From NCBI GenBank assembly GCA_002408465.1, contig DHSM01000008.1, forward strand, positions 19,041 through 83,040: a stretch of 64,000 nt of DNA, read 5' to 3'. Of this stretch, positions 8,273-17,209 are shown piece by piece (position 1 is the first letter of the stretch; the number at the start of each line of letters is the position of its first letter). Source of the stretch: Firmicutes bacterium UBA5286 (GTDB lineage Bacteria; Bacillota; Proteinivoracia; UBA4975). The translations under genes and the position numbers were made by a program. The notes beneath the pieces were generated by a model. It was not told the DNA's origin, searched no databases, and saw only the letters and a program-made list of their open reading frames with translations.

Positions 8273-8932
8273 ATGTCACAATTGGTGGTGAGTGCCATTC
8301 GTTTGACCAAACGGCAAGAAGAGATAATCAAGCTGGTCAAAGAAAAGGGCCCGATTACCAGTGAGGAAATCGGGGCGAATTTTAACCTGTCGAGGGCAAC
8401 TTTGCGGCCGGATTTGGCAATCCTGACTATGTCCGGTTTGCTGGATGCCCGTCCCCGGGTAGGCTATTTCTATCCCGGGCGCAGGCCCGACAGTTTGCTT
8501 GCCCAGCAGTTGGAGACAATAGAGGTGAAGAGCGTCAAGGCTTTGCCCGTTGTCATTCAGCAGGGGCAGTCGGCCTATGATGCTGTGGTGACTCTGTTTC
8601 TGGAGGACCTCAGCACCCTCTTCGTCGTAGACGAAGGCGGGAATTTGGCGGGCGTGCTGACCTGCAAGGACCTGTTAAAGGCCGCCATAGGCAAGGCTGA
8701 TCTGCAGGCTATGCCTGTAGACATGGTTATGACCCGTTTTCCCCAGGTAATGTGGATTGAAGAATCCGCTTCGGTTGCCCAGGCTCTGGATAAGCTCAAG
8801 CAAAGCCAGGTTGCCTGTCTGCCGGTATTAAAAGGGGGGCGGCTGCCTACAGGGCGCTTTGACTTGCATGTGGTGATGAATTTAATGGAAGAGATGGCTC
8901 AGAGACATCTTGAGGAGGGTAGGGGTCTGTGA
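8273..8932 (+). CDS. CcpN-like regulator with HTH and CBS domains
   Basis: A 219-residue protein with an N-terminal winged helix (TKRQEEIIKLVKEKGPITSEEI, about 10-60) and two CBS domains (about 80-205), the layout of CcpN/YqzB, which represses gluconeogenic genes in B. subtilis. It overlaps ppsR by four bases (GTGA) and lies in one operon with ppsR and ppdK, so it probably controls pyruvate-PEP interconversion. Neither the ATG at 8273 nor the GTG at 8288 has a clear ribosome binding site. A TATAAT at 8241-8246 suggests a short leader. Confidence 0.88.
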   Translation: MSQLVVSAIRLTKRQEEIIKLVKEKGPITSEEIGANFNLSRATLRPDLAILTMSGLLDARPRVGYFYPGRRPDSLLAQQLETIEVKSVKALPVVIQQGQSAYDAVVTLFLEDLSTLFVVDEGGNLAGVLTCKDLLKAAIGKADLQAMPVDMVMTRFPQVMWIEESASVAQALDKLKQSQVACLPVLKGGRLPTGRFDLHVVMNLMEEMAQRHLEEGRGL

Positions 8933-9759
8933 CAGAAGATAAGGGTAAGCCAACAGTATATATTTTGTCAGACTCAGTGGGAGAGACTGCCGAGCTGGTG
9001 GCCAAGGCCGCAGCTAGTCAGTACAATGGCGGCAAAGTAGAAGTGCGGCGCATTCCCTATGTTAATGACGAGGAAACAATTCGGGAAACGGTGGCAGAGG
9101 CCCGGGAAAACGGGGGCATCATCGTCTATACCATAATTACGCCTTTTTTGCGGGAGCTGGTGCGTCACTTGGCTCAGCGGTCTGGGGTTCCCCAAGCGGA
9201 TATTATGGGCCCGGTAATGGATGCCTTTGCCCAAATCATGCCGGGAGATCCGAAAATGGAGCCCGGTCTTGTGCGCAAGCTGGACTCCCAGTATTTCCGC
9301 CGGGTGGAAGCAATAGAATTCGCTGTCAAATACGATGACGGCAAGGATTCCCGGGGCTTGCGACTAGCTGACCTGGTCTTGGTGGGGGTATCCCGGACTT
9401 CAAAAACGCCTCTCAGCATGTACCTGGCCAATAAACAGATTAAGGTGGCTAATGTGCCCCTGGTCCCTGAGGTGCAACCTCCCGAAGAGCTGTTTGAGAT
9501 TGGCAGGGAAAAGGTGGTAGGACTGACGATTTCACCGGACCAGCTGTTTGTAATTCGCAAGGAGCGCCTGCTGGCCCTTGGCCTGCGCCATCAGTCCAGT
9601 TATGCCAGTCTGGACCGAATCCTCAAAGAACTGGAATTCTCTGGGGGCATTATGAAGAAACTGGGCTGTCCAGTCTTTGATGTCACTAATAAAGCAGTAG
9701 AGGAAACCGCTGGCAGATTACTAGAACTGATAAGGAGGAGAAGTGGAAATGAGGAATGA
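8929..9759 (+). CDS. ppsR: Pyruvate, phosphate dikinase regulatory protein (PPSR/PDRP, DUF299)
   Basis: A bifunctional kinase/phosphorylase that inactivates PPDK by ADP-dependent phosphorylation of a Thr next to the catalytic His, and reactivates it by phosphorolysis. The 276-residue protein has the family start YILSDSVGETAE and the P-loop-like GVSRTSKTPLSMYL (about 154-167). It starts with GTG overlapping the upstream stop, and its end overlaps ppdK by 11 bases. Its target gene follows directly. Confidence 0.95.
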   Translation: MTEDKGKPTVYILSDSVGETAELVAKAAASQYNGGKVEVRRIPYVNDEETIRETVAEARENGGIIVYTIITPFLRELVRHLAQRSGVPQADIMGPVMDAFAQIMPGDPKMEPGLVRKLDSQYFRRVEAIEFAVKYDDGKDSRGLRLADLVLVGVSRTSKTPLSMYLANKQIKVANVPLVPEVQPPEELFEIGREKVVGLTISPDQLFVIRKERLLALGLRHQSSYASLDRILKELEFSGGIMKKLGCPVFDVTNKAVEETAGRLLELIRRRSGNEE

Positions 9760-12388
9760 TTTAGTATCACCATTTAGCGCCGGAAGTGCTGAGGACAAAG
9801 AACTTTTAGGGGGCAAGGGGGCAAACCTTGCTGAAATGACCCGCCTTGGTCTTCCGGTTCCTTCTGGGTTTACCATCAATACCCGAGCCTGCAAGCAGTA
9901 TTACCAGGAGGGGAGACAGCTGTGGCCTGAACTCCTTGCGCAAACTGAGCAAGCAGTGGCGGCCCTGGAGCAGAGGACAGGCAAGCAATTTGGCAGCAGC
10001 GACAACCCTCTTCTAGTTTCCGTGCGTTCGGGGGCTCCCGTTTCAATGCCCGGGATGATGGACACCATCCTCAATCTTGGCCTCAACGACACCACTGTTG
10101 AAGCCCTTGCTAAGGTTACGGGCAACCGCAGGTTTGCCCTTGACTGTTACCGCCGCTTTATCCAGATGTTTGGCGATGTGGTCCTGGGAATTCCCCATCA
10201 TGACTTTGAGGCTTCTCTCAGCAAGCTGAAAGAACGGGCTGGTGTCAAGCTGGACACCGAATTGGATGCTCAGCAGTTGGCAGGTCTGGTGGAAACATAT
10301 AAAGAAATCATAAATAAAGAAATTAAAGAACCCTTCCCTCAACAGCCCCTTGAACAGTTGAAAATGGCTGTGCAGGCGGTTTTTGACTCCTGGAACAACA
10401 ACCGGGCCATTGTCTACCGGCGGATTAATAAGATTCCTGAGCATTATGGGACTGCAGTCAACGTTCAGGAAATGGTGTTTGGCAACAGCGGCGATGATTC
10501 GGCCACGGGTGTCCTCTTTACCCGCAACCCCTCTACGGGAGAAAAGAAACTGTACGGCGAGTTTCTGGTCAATGCCCAGGGTGAAGACGTGGTGGCCGGC
10601 ATTCGCACCCCCCGCCCAATTGCTGAGCTAGCACGGCTGATGCCAGTCGCCTCGAAAAAGCTCAACGGCATCTGCCAGCAGCTGGAACGCCATTACAAGG
10701 ATATGCAGGACATTGAGTTTACCATTGAAAAGGGCACTCTCTTTATGCTCCAGACCAGGACCGGCAAGCGCACTGCCCGAGCTTCTGTCCAGATAGCCGT
10801 GGATATGGTTGCCGAAGGGCTGATCGACAAAAAGCTTGCTTTGCTGAGAATTGACGCCGGCCAATTGGGGGCCCTCCTTCACCGTCAGGTTTCCCCCGAT
10901 GCCAAAATGGAGGTCGTTGCCACGGGGCTGCCGGCATCGCCGGGGGCGGGCTGCGGCGTTATCGTCTTTGATTCTGATGAAGCGGAAGCCAGGGGCAGGG
11001 AAGGGGAACAGGTTATTTTGGTCCGTTCCGAAACTACTCCTGATGATATACATGGCATAGTTGAGGCTGTGGGCATTCTTACTTCCCGGGGCGGCATGAC
11101 CAGTCACGCTGCCGTAGTTGCCCGGGGCATGGGCAAACCCTGTGTCTGCGGGTGCGAAGCTATAAAAATAGACCTCAAGGCAGAAACCGCTCAGGTTGGC
11201 GGCATTACCCTGCATAAGGGAGACAAGATTTCAATTGACGGCGGCACTGGGCGGGTAATCCTGGGCCAGGTGCCCCTGGTAGAACCGGAGCTGAGCCATG
11301 AGTTTAGTGTCATTCTGCAGTGGGCCGACGAAGTCAGGACTTTAGGAATCAGGGCCAATGCCGATACTCCTCAGGATGCTCTTAGGGCTAGAGAGTTTGG
11401 CGCCGAAGGCATCGGCCTCTGCCGCACCGAGCATATGTTTATGGCTGTCGACCGTCTGCCCATTGTCCAGTCAATGATCCTGGCCGAAACCAGTGAAGGC
11501 CGCCAAGCTGCCCTGGCTCAGCTGCTGCCCATTCAGCAGCAGGACTTTTATGGCATTTTCAAGGCCATGGCAGGCCTGCCGGTCACTGTCCGCCTGTTAG
11601 ATCCGCCTCTCCATGAATTCCTGCCCTCAGCGGAAAAGCTGGCGGTGGAAGTGGCTTTGCTGGAGGCTGGCAAGGGTGATGTCAGCAAGCTCAGCGAAAC
11701 CCGCACCCTGCTGCGGCAAGTGCGCAACCTGCAGGAAGCAAATCCCATGCTGGGCAACAGGGGCTGCCGCTTAGGACTGATTTATCCTGAAATTTACCAG
11801 ATGCAGGTGGAGGCAATTCTCAACGCCGCCGCTCAGCTCCTGAGCGAGGGCGTCGACGTCAAAGCCGAGATCATGATTCCCTTGGTCTCTCACCGCAACG
11901 AACTGGAACGTATGCGGGAGCTGGTGGCCACAACTCGGGACCGGGTGGCCGAGGAGACAGGAAAGCAGCTTGACATCCTCATCGGCACCATGATTGAGCT
12001 GCCCCGAGCCTGTGTCACTGCCGATGAAATTGCCGAACATGCAGACTTCTTCTCCTTTGGCACCAATGACCTGACCCAGACCGCATTTGGCTTTAGCCGG
12101 GACGATGCCGAGGCAAAATTCCTGCCGGCATACCTGGAGGAAAAACTTCTTCCTGACAATCCCTTCGCTGTTCTTGACCGCCAGGGAGTTGGCAAACTGA
12201 TGGAAATTGCCGTGGGCCTGGGCCGGGGCAAAAAGAAAAGCCTGAAGATCGGCATTTGCGGTGAACACGGCGGCGAACCCAGTTCCATTGCCTTCTGCCA
12301 CAGCTTGAATATGAACTATGTCAGCTGTTCACCTTACCGGGTTCCCGTAGCTCGCCTGGCAGCAGCTCAGGCAGCATTAAAGAAATAA
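9749..12388 (+). CDS. ppdK: Pyruvate, phosphate dikinase
   Basis: The enzyme interconverts pyruvate, ATP and phosphate with PEP, AMP and pyrophosphate. The protein (about 879 residues, normal length) has an N-terminal ATP-grasp domain, a central phosphohistidine domain with GGMTSHAAVVARG (His about 453, with the PPSR target Thr two residues earlier), and a C-terminal PEP-utilising barrel with the GFSRDD and ICGEHGG motifs. AGGAGG at 9733-9738 could serve GTG 9743 or ATG 9749; I prefer the ATG for spacing and the MRNDLV start. Confidence 0.96.
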   Translation: MRNDLVSPFSAGSAEDKELLGGKGANLAEMTRLGLPVPSGFTINTRACKQYYQEGRQLWPELLAQTEQAVAALEQRTGKQFGSSDNPLLVSVRSGAPVSMPGMMDTILNLGLNDTTVEALAKVTGNRRFALDCYRRFIQMFGDVVLGIPHHDFEASLSKLKERAGVKLDTELDAQQLAGLVETYKEIINKEIKEPFPQQPLEQLKMAVQAVFDSWNNNRAIVYRRINKIPEHYGTAVNVQEMVFGNSGDDSATGVLFTRNPSTGEKKLYGEFLVNAQGEDVVAGIRTPRPIAELARLMPVASKKLNGICQQLERHYKDMQDIEFTIEKGTLFMLQTRTGKRTARASVQIAVDMVAEGLIDKKLALLRIDAGQLGALLHRQVSPDAKMEVVATGLPASPGAGCGVIVFDSDEAEARGREGEQVILVRSETTPDDIHGIVEAVGILTSRGGMTSHAAVVARGMGKPCVCGCEAIKIDLKAETAQVGGITLHKGDKISIDGGTGRVILGQVPLVEPELSHEFSVILQWADEVRTLGIRANADTPQDALRAREFGAEGIGLCRTEHMFMAVDRLPIVQSMILAETSEGRQAALAQLLPIQQQDFYGIFKAMAGLPVTVRLLDPPLHEFLPSAEKLAVEVALLEAGKGDVSKLSETRTLLRQVRNLQEANPMLGNRGCRLGLIYPEIYQMQVEAILNAAAQLLSEGVDVKAEIMIPLVSHRNELERMRELVATTRDRVAEETGKQLDILIGTMIELPRACVTADEIAEHADFFSFGTNDLTQTAFGFSRDDAEAKFLPAYLEEKLLPDNPFAVLDRQGVGKLMEIAVGLGRGKKKSLKIGICGEHGGEPSSIAFCHSLNMNYVSCSPYRVPVARLAAAQAALKK

Positions 12389-12393
12389 ACAAT

Positions 12394-12428
12394 AAAAGAG
12401 GGTGTCTCACGGGGAGACACCCTCTTTT
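12394..12428. terminator. Bidirectional terminator between ppdK and the convergent dacF-like gene
   Basis: A 15-bp stem (AAAAGAGGGTGTCTC with GAGACACCCTCTTTT) has A and T runs on both sides and serves both converging genes. Confidence 0.9.
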
Positions 12429-12467
12429 GGAACCAGGGGGATTCTTTTTATCCCAAACCGGCTAATG

Positions 12468-13658
12468 TTATGCAAACAGACCGACTATCCAGTTGCCCAG
12501 GTCGACAAAGATCTGACTGAGGTAACGGAGAATCCTTGTAAGGAAACTGGCCTTTTCAGCGTTTTCGTTGAGGACCAGATCCACTGCCGTCACCAGTTCC
12601 CCATTCTTGTAGTAGGAAAGGGTGCCGACAACATCGCCTTTTCCCATGGGGGCTTTCAGATTCGGAAGGATTTCAATCCTTTCCTCGAAGTCTTCCAGTT
12701 TATCAGTCCTTGACATCACCAGGGTCACATCCTTGACCGGCACAATTTCAGCTTCTTTTTCCTTTGCCAGTTCAATTGAGATGGAGTCAATGACCTCACC
12801 GGCCTTTACAGGCACCGAGGGCTGGAACTGGTCGAAAGCCTGAGCAAGCAGTTCTTTGACCCTTTTGTCCCGCAGGGGAATGGTCTCTTCCCCCATGACG
12901 ACGACAATATATCGGCGGGAACCTTCTGCGGCGGTAACTGTAATGCATCTCCTGGCTTCCGGGGTCCAGCCGGTTTTCAGCCCGTCGATATTGCGCCAGC
13001 CAATGAGGCTGGCATAAGTGGAATGCATATCAAAGTAGCCCTGGCGCACATAGCGTGTCTCCCGCTCCATGCGCAGGAACTTTTTCGAAGAATAATCCAG
13101 GATTTCAGGGTACTTTTCCAAGGTCGCCCTGGTAAGAATGGCAATGTCCCGGGCAGACATAACATGCCCTTCTGTATGAAGGCCATGAGCGTTAATAAAA
13201 GTGGTGTTTGTCAAGCCCAGTTCATTGGCCTTTTCGTTCATCATGGCGACAAAAGCGCTTTCGCTGCCGGCAATGTATTCTGCCAAAGCAATCCCTGCGT
13301 CATTAGCGGAGATTATCGCTACGGCTTCCAACAGTTCATCTACAGTCAGCACTTCTCCAGTTCCCAGAAAGATGGTGGAAGAGCCGTCGGGAAGACTGGA
13401 AGCATTGGCGCTGGCTTTAACTTGGTCATCAAGTTGAATTTTTCCCTCGGCAATGGCTTCAAAGACCAAATGCATGGTCATCAGTTTTGTAATGCTGGCA
13501 GGGGGAAGGGGAGCGTCAATATTCTCCGCATAGAGAATCTGACCGGTTTCAAAATCCATGATTAATGCCGCTGTATTACTTGGCTGCTCTGCGCCAGCAG
13601 GCACAGCCATTGTTAATAACAGGGCAACAGTAAAAAGCAGGCAAAATGTTTTTTTCAT
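12468..13658 (-). CDS. D-alanyl-D-alanine carboxypeptidase (S11, DacF-like)
   Basis: A second S11 carboxypeptidase that removes terminal D-Ala from cell-wall peptides. It has a signal peptide ending at AGA, the SxxK serine in PASITKLM (about 55-62), SAN (about 115), and the normal third motif KTG in GLKTGWTPEA. A C-terminal amphipathic segment (RILRYLSQIFVDLGNW) would anchor it to the membrane. The ATG at 13658 follows GAGGAGGAAAATT; a GTG 15 bases earlier overlaps that site and is rejected. Confidence 0.92.
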   Translation of the reverse strand: MKKTFCLLFTVALLLTMAVPAGAEQPSNTAALIMDFETGQILYAENIDAPLPPASITKLMTMHLVFEAIAEGKIQLDDQVKASANASSLPDGSSTIFLGTGEVLTVDELLEAVAIISANDAGIALAEYIAGSESAFVAMMNEKANELGLTNTTFINAHGLHTEGHVMSARDIAILTRATLEKYPEILDYSSKKFLRMERETRYVRQGYFDMHSTYASLIGWRNIDGLKTGWTPEARRCITVTAAEGSRRYIVVVMGEETIPLRDKRVKELLAQAFDQFQPSVPVKAGEVIDSISIELAKEKEAEIVPVKDVTLVMSRTDKLEDFEERIEILPNLKAPMGKGDVVGTLSYYKNGELVTAVDLVLNENAEKASFLTRILRYLSQIFVDLGNWIVGLFA

Positions 13659-13697
13659 AATTTTCCTCCTCACCCGTTATGCATAAGACACTTATAT

Positions 13698-13726
13698 AGT
13701 ATACTGGACAAGCCATGCAAGGGCAA
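13698..13726 (-). promoter_or_regulatory. Sigma-A-type promoter for the dacF-like gene
   Basis: On the minus strand, TTGCCC (13721-13726) and TATACT (13698-13703) are 17 bases apart, about 40 bases before the start codon. Confidence 0.65.
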
Positions 13727-13799
13727 CGGAAATAAATCCAAATTATTTAACTGGGTTATCAAACTGATTGTTGAATGTAATAAGTAAGGGGGAATATAA

Positions 13800-14765
13800 A
13801 TGCGACTCGACACCGAGCAGCTGGAAAAAAAATATTTTTCACCCTGGGCAGTTCTTAGCAGTCAAAGCAGGGGCCGCTTGGTTCCAGAGCGTCCCTGTGA
13901 CATTCGCACGGATTTTCAGCGGGACCGGGACAGAATTACCCATAGCAAAGCCTTTCGCCGTCTAAAGCACAAGACCCAGGTCTTTGTAGCCCCCGAAGGT
14001 GATCATTACCGGACCCGTCTTACCCATACCCTGGAAGTGGCACAGATTGCCAGAACAGCCGCCCGGGCTTTGCGGCTCAATGAAGATCTGACAGAGGCTA
14101 TTGCCCTCGGCCATGACTTGGGGCATACTCCCTTTGGTCATGCAGGCGAAGAGGAGCTGAACGTGATTCATCCTGGGGGATTCTGCCACAACAAGCAGAG
14201 CCTGAGAGTGGTAGACCATTTGGAAAAGTTAAATCTGACTTGGGAAGTGCGGGATGGCATCCTTAATCATTCAGGACCGGATTTGCCTGCAACCCTGGAA
14301 GGCATGGTTGTAAGAATCTGTGACCGCATTGCTTATTGCAATCATGATATCGACGACGCAGTAAGGGCTGGAATTCTGCGCCTTGAGGACATACCCGCAG
14401 ATTGCGTTGCAAGTTTGGGACTGGACAATTCATCGCGAATCAATGCCTTGGTCAAGGCCCTCATCGAAAACAGCCGAGAGGGAGAAATATCTTTGGGCAG
14501 CATGGGAGCTGTGCTGGACAAATTGCGTGATTTTTTGTTTGAGGCTGTATATATTGGCTCCCGTCCCAAAGATGAAGAGAAAAAAGCCAAACATGTGGTC
14601 AACAAGGTTTATTTTCATTTGCTCAACAATCCAGGCCTGTTGCCGGAACCATACTCAGATAATCTGCGTCAGGATATCTGCGACTATATCGCCGGAATGA
14701 CTGATAGATTTGTGATTGGCCTGTATAAACGGTATTTTTTGCCTACTCCTTGGCAAGCCGTTTAG
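13800..14765 (+). CDS. dgt: Deoxyguanosinetriphosphate triphosphohydrolase-like HD protein
   Basis: An HD-domain hydrolase of the dGTPase family that converts dNTP to deoxynucleoside and triphosphate. The protein (321 residues, the shorter form common in Firmicutes) has the first metal His in THTLEVAQIAR, the HD pair in ALGHDLGHTPFGH (about 98-110), and a later Asp in YCNHDIDDAVRAG. The ATG follows AAGGGGGAA. In many Firmicutes this gene precedes dnaG and rpoD; here rpoD follows directly. Confidence 0.88.
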   Translation: MRLDTEQLEKKYFSPWAVLSSQSRGRLVPERPCDIRTDFQRDRDRITHSKAFRRLKHKTQVFVAPEGDHYRTRLTHTLEVAQIARTAARALRLNEDLTEAIALGHDLGHTPFGHAGEEELNVIHPGGFCHNKQSLRVVDHLEKLNLTWEVRDGILNHSGPDLPATLEGMVVRICDRIAYCNHDIDDAVRAGILRLEDIPADCVASLGLDNSSRINALVKALIENSREGEISLGSMGAVLDKLRDFLFEAVYIGSRPKDEEKKAKHVVNKVYFHLLNNPGLLPEPYSDNLRQDICDYIAGMTDRFVIGLYKRYFLPTPWQAV

Positions 14766-14986
14766 CGAATAATTTACTAAATATTGTCTATAATAAATTT
14801 GGTCAGTCTGCATTTTTTTTTAATTTTCGGCAGGATAAATTCACTGTTAAAGCGAATTAAATAATAGACTGTATCAAGTTCTATTTACCTAAAAAAAATC
14901 TATTTCCGGCAGGAGAATAATACTTTTTGTCGAATGTACCTTATTCTGTGGTCTTTTTTCTCTTTCTCCTCAAAGGGGGGGATATC

Positions 14987-16084
14987 GTGGCTAATCAAGC
15001 TGAAAAACTCAAAGAAATTAAACAAGGACTTATCACTCGTGGCAAGAAACGGGGTATTTTGACCTATAAAGAAATAGCCGACAGCCTTCAGGAAGTTGAC
15101 CTGACCCCAGAGCTCATAGAATCCTTTTATGAGAAGCTCTCGGGTTTAGGGATTGAGATAGTTGATAGTGCAGAAGAGGATGAACCTTCGCAGGATATAG
15201 ATGATGAGAAGGAAGCCGCTGAGGACGACGCGGATCTTTCCTTGCCAGAAGGCATCAGCGTCACTGATCCTGTGCGCATGTATTTAAAAGAAATCGGGCG
15301 GGTTCCCCTGCTGACTGCTGATGAGGAAGTTGAACTGGCTATTGCTATGGAAGAAGGAAGCGAAGAGGCCAAGAAGTCTTTGGTTGAGGCTAACTTGCGC
15401 CTGGTTGTCAGCATCGCCAAACGCTATGTGGGCAGAGGCATGTCTTTTCTCGACCTGATTCAGGAAGGCAACCTGGGACTGATGCGGGCGGTGGATAAGT
15501 TTGACTATCATCGGGGGTATAAGTTCAGCACTTATGCCACCTGGTGGATTCGGCAGGCAATTACCAGGGCTATAGCCGATCAGGCCAGAACTATTCGCAT
15601 TCCTGTCCACATGGTTGAAACTATCAATAAATTGATTCGGGTTTCTCGGCAATTGGTTCAGGAATTAGGCCGGGAACCTCTGGCTGAGGAAATCGCCGAG
15701 CATATGGATATTACTCCTGAAAAGGTCAGAGAAATTTTAAAAATTTCTCAAGACCCTGTTTCTCTGGAAACGCCAATTGGCGAAGAGGATGACAGTCACC
15801 TGGGCGACTTTATTGAAGACCAGGACGCTTTGGCTCCGGCTGATGCCGCCGCTTTTGAATTGTTAAAAGAGCAATTAGAAGAAGTCTTGCATACCTTGAC
15901 CGAAAGAGAAGAAAAAGTTTTGCGCCTGCGTTTTGGCCTGGATGACGGCAAACCACGGACATTGGAAGAAGTTGGAAAAAGATTTAGTGTTACAAGGGAG
16001 CGCATTCGCCAAATTGAAGCAAAAGCTTTAAGAAAACTGAGACATCCAAGTCGCAGCAAGCGGCTGAAAGATTATCTGGAATAA
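14987..16084 (+). CDS. rpoD: Primary RNA polymerase sigma factor RpoD (SigA)
   Basis: The housekeeping sigma-70 factor. The 365-residue protein has region 1.2 (SVTDPVRMYLKEIGRVPLL), region 2 with the -10-binding FSTYATWWIRQAI, region 3, and region 4 with the HTH VTRERIRQIEAKALRKLR. The GTG at 14987 (VANQAEKLKEIKQ) follows AAAGGGGGGGA at ideal spacing. An in-frame ATG at 14927 would add a hydrophobic stretch not seen in the family and has no ribosome site. About 220 bases of AT-rich DNA precede it with no gene. Confidence 0.97.
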   Translation: MANQAEKLKEIKQGLITRGKKRGILTYKEIADSLQEVDLTPELIESFYEKLSGLGIEIVDSAEEDEPSQDIDDEKEAAEDDADLSLPEGISVTDPVRMYLKEIGRVPLLTADEEVELAIAMEEGSEEAKKSLVEANLRLVVSIAKRYVGRGMSFLDLIQEGNLGLMRAVDKFDYHRGYKFSTYATWWIRQAITRAIADQARTIRIPVHMVETINKLIRVSRQLVQELGREPLAEEIAEHMDITPEKVREILKISQDPVSLETPIGEEDDSHLGDFIEDQDALAPADAAAFELLKEQLEEVLHTLTEREEKVLRLRFGLDDGKPRTLEEVGKRFSVTRERIRQIEAKALRKLRHPSRSKRLKDYLE

Positions 16085-16093
16085 GATTAAGTA

Positions 16094-16122
16094 TTGACTA
16101 AGAGTTATTATCCAAGTATAAT
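16094..16122 (+). promoter_or_regulatory. Promoter for the tRNA cluster
   Basis: TTGACT (16094-16099) and TATAAT (16117-16122) are separated by exactly 17 bases, about 18 bases ahead of tRNA-Asn. Confidence 0.88.
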
Positions 16123-16140
16123 GGCTAATGTCAGAGATGT

Positions 16141-16215
16141 TCCTCAGTAGCTCAAGGGTAGAGCAACCGGCTGTTAACCGGTAGGTTGCAGGTTCAAATC
16201 CTGCCTGGGGAGCCA
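16141..16215 (+). tRNA. tRNA-Asn(GTT)
   Basis: The acceptor strands TCCTCAG and CTGGGGA pair, the anticodon stem ACCGG/CCGGT encloses loop CTGTTAA with anticodon GTT, the T-loop is GGTTCAAATCC, and CCA is encoded. It is the first of three tRNAs in one transcript. Confidence 0.96.
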
Positions 16216-16221
16216 TTTTTT

Positions 16222-16298
16222 GGGCCTATAGCTCAGCTGGTCAGAGCAACCGGCTCATAACCGGTCGGTCCCTGGTTCGAATCCAGGTGGGCCCACCA
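16222..16298 (+). tRNA. tRNA with CAT anticodon (Met elongator, or Ile2)
   Basis: The acceptor strands GGGCCTA and TGGGCCC pair, and the anticodon loop CTCATAA gives CAT, with CCA encoded. The A-T pair at the base of the acceptor stem argues against an initiator. Elongator Met is most likely, but a lysidine-modified Ile tRNA cannot be excluded by eye. Confidence 0.9.
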
Positions 16299-16301
16299 CA
16301 T

Positions 16302-16378
16302 GGCCCCTTGGAGAAGCGGCTTAACTCACCAGCCTTTCACGCTGGCATTCAGGGGTTCGAATCCCCTAGGGGTCACCA
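16302..16378 (+). tRNA. tRNA-Glu(TTC)
   Basis: The acceptor strands GGCCCCT and AGGGGTC pair with one G-U, the anticodon stem CCAGC/GCTGG encloses CTTTCAC with anticodon TTC, and CCA is encoded. Confidence 0.95.
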
Positions 16379-16388
16379 ATACAAAAGG

Positions 16389-16420
16389 AACACTGTCTCC
16401 TCGGAGGCAGTGTTTTTTTT
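16389..16420 (+). terminator. Terminator after the tRNA cluster
   Basis: AACACTG.CTCC and GGAGGCAGTGTT form a stem around TCGG, followed by eight T. Confidence 0.88.
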
Positions 16421-16513
16421 GGCCTTAGAGGAATTTACATTCAAGATATGGAAATATACTATAATGGTATATGTTGCGGAGATGCAATTATGAATGATTT
16501 GGGAGTGGTGCTG

Positions 16514-17209
16514 ATGAAACTGACTCCAAGGCTGCAGGCTATTGTCGACAAGGTGCCGCCAGGTTCGAAGGTCGCGGACATTGGCACCGATCATGCATAT
16601 ATCCCTGTCTACTTGCTGATGAATCACCTGAGTTCAAGCGTCATTGCCACTGACAGCCGCCAGGGACCATTGCAGGCTGCCGAGGAAACCTTACAGCTCT
16701 TCAGTCTAAGTCAGGCAGCAGAGCTGCGGCTCGGGGACGGACTCAATGTCCTCAAGGAAGAGGACAATATCGACGTAATCATCATTGCCGGCATGGGCGG
16801 TGACACCATTTGCTCAATCTTGGAGGCTGGACTCGCTCTGTTAAAGAAAAACATCCTCTTAGTTTTGCAACCTATGACCTGTTCCGACTGGGTGCGGACA
16901 TGGCTGGCGGACAACAAGTTTTCAATAGTCCGGGAGGACGTTGCCCAGGAAGAGGATCGTTATTACGAAGTAATCGTTGCCCGCTGGTCAGGAAAACCCA
17001 GCCTGGCAGGCGAAAAATACCTGACAATCGGGCCGGATTTAGTAGCCTGCAGACATCCCCTTTTAAAACCCATGCTGCAGCAGAGGCTGGAACGTAAAGA
17101 GGCAGCACTGGCCGGGGCTGGGGGAGCAAATTCTTCTGCCGCCAAAAATAGAATTCTGGAACTGGAAAAGGAAATTCTCTTGCTAAGAGAGGTTATAGCA
17201 TGGCTGTAA
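16514..17209 (+). CDS. trmK: tRNA (adenine(22)-N1)-methyltransferase
   Basis: TrmK methylates N1 of adenine 22 in tRNA using S-adenosylmethionine. The 231-residue protein has the SAM-binding motif VADIGTDHAYIP (about 20-31) and the family's IIAGMGGDTI (about 84-93). I use the ATG at 16514 (MKLTPRLQAI), preceded by GGGAG; upstream in-frame ATGs lack that fit. A TATAAT lies at 16460-16465. The gene overlaps the nif3-like gene by ten bases, and rpoD-trmK-nif3 is a typical Firmicutes order. Confidence 0.93.
   Translation: MKLTPRLQAIVDKVPPGSKVADIGTDHAYIPVYLLMNHLSSSVIATDSRQGPLQAAEETLQLFSLSQAAELRLGDGLNVLKEEDNIDVIIIAGMGGDTICSILEAGLALLKKNILLVLQPMTCSDWVRTWLADNKFSIVREDVAQEEDRYYEVIVARWSGKPSLAGEKYLTIGPDLVACRHPLLKPMLQQRLERKEAALAGAGGANSSAAKNRILELEKEILLLREVIAWL

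Noticed and set aside
14927..14986. Upstream ATG extension of rpoD
   Set aside because: It would add a hydrophobic 20-residue stretch unlike any RpoD, and the GTG at 14987 has the strong ribosome binding site.
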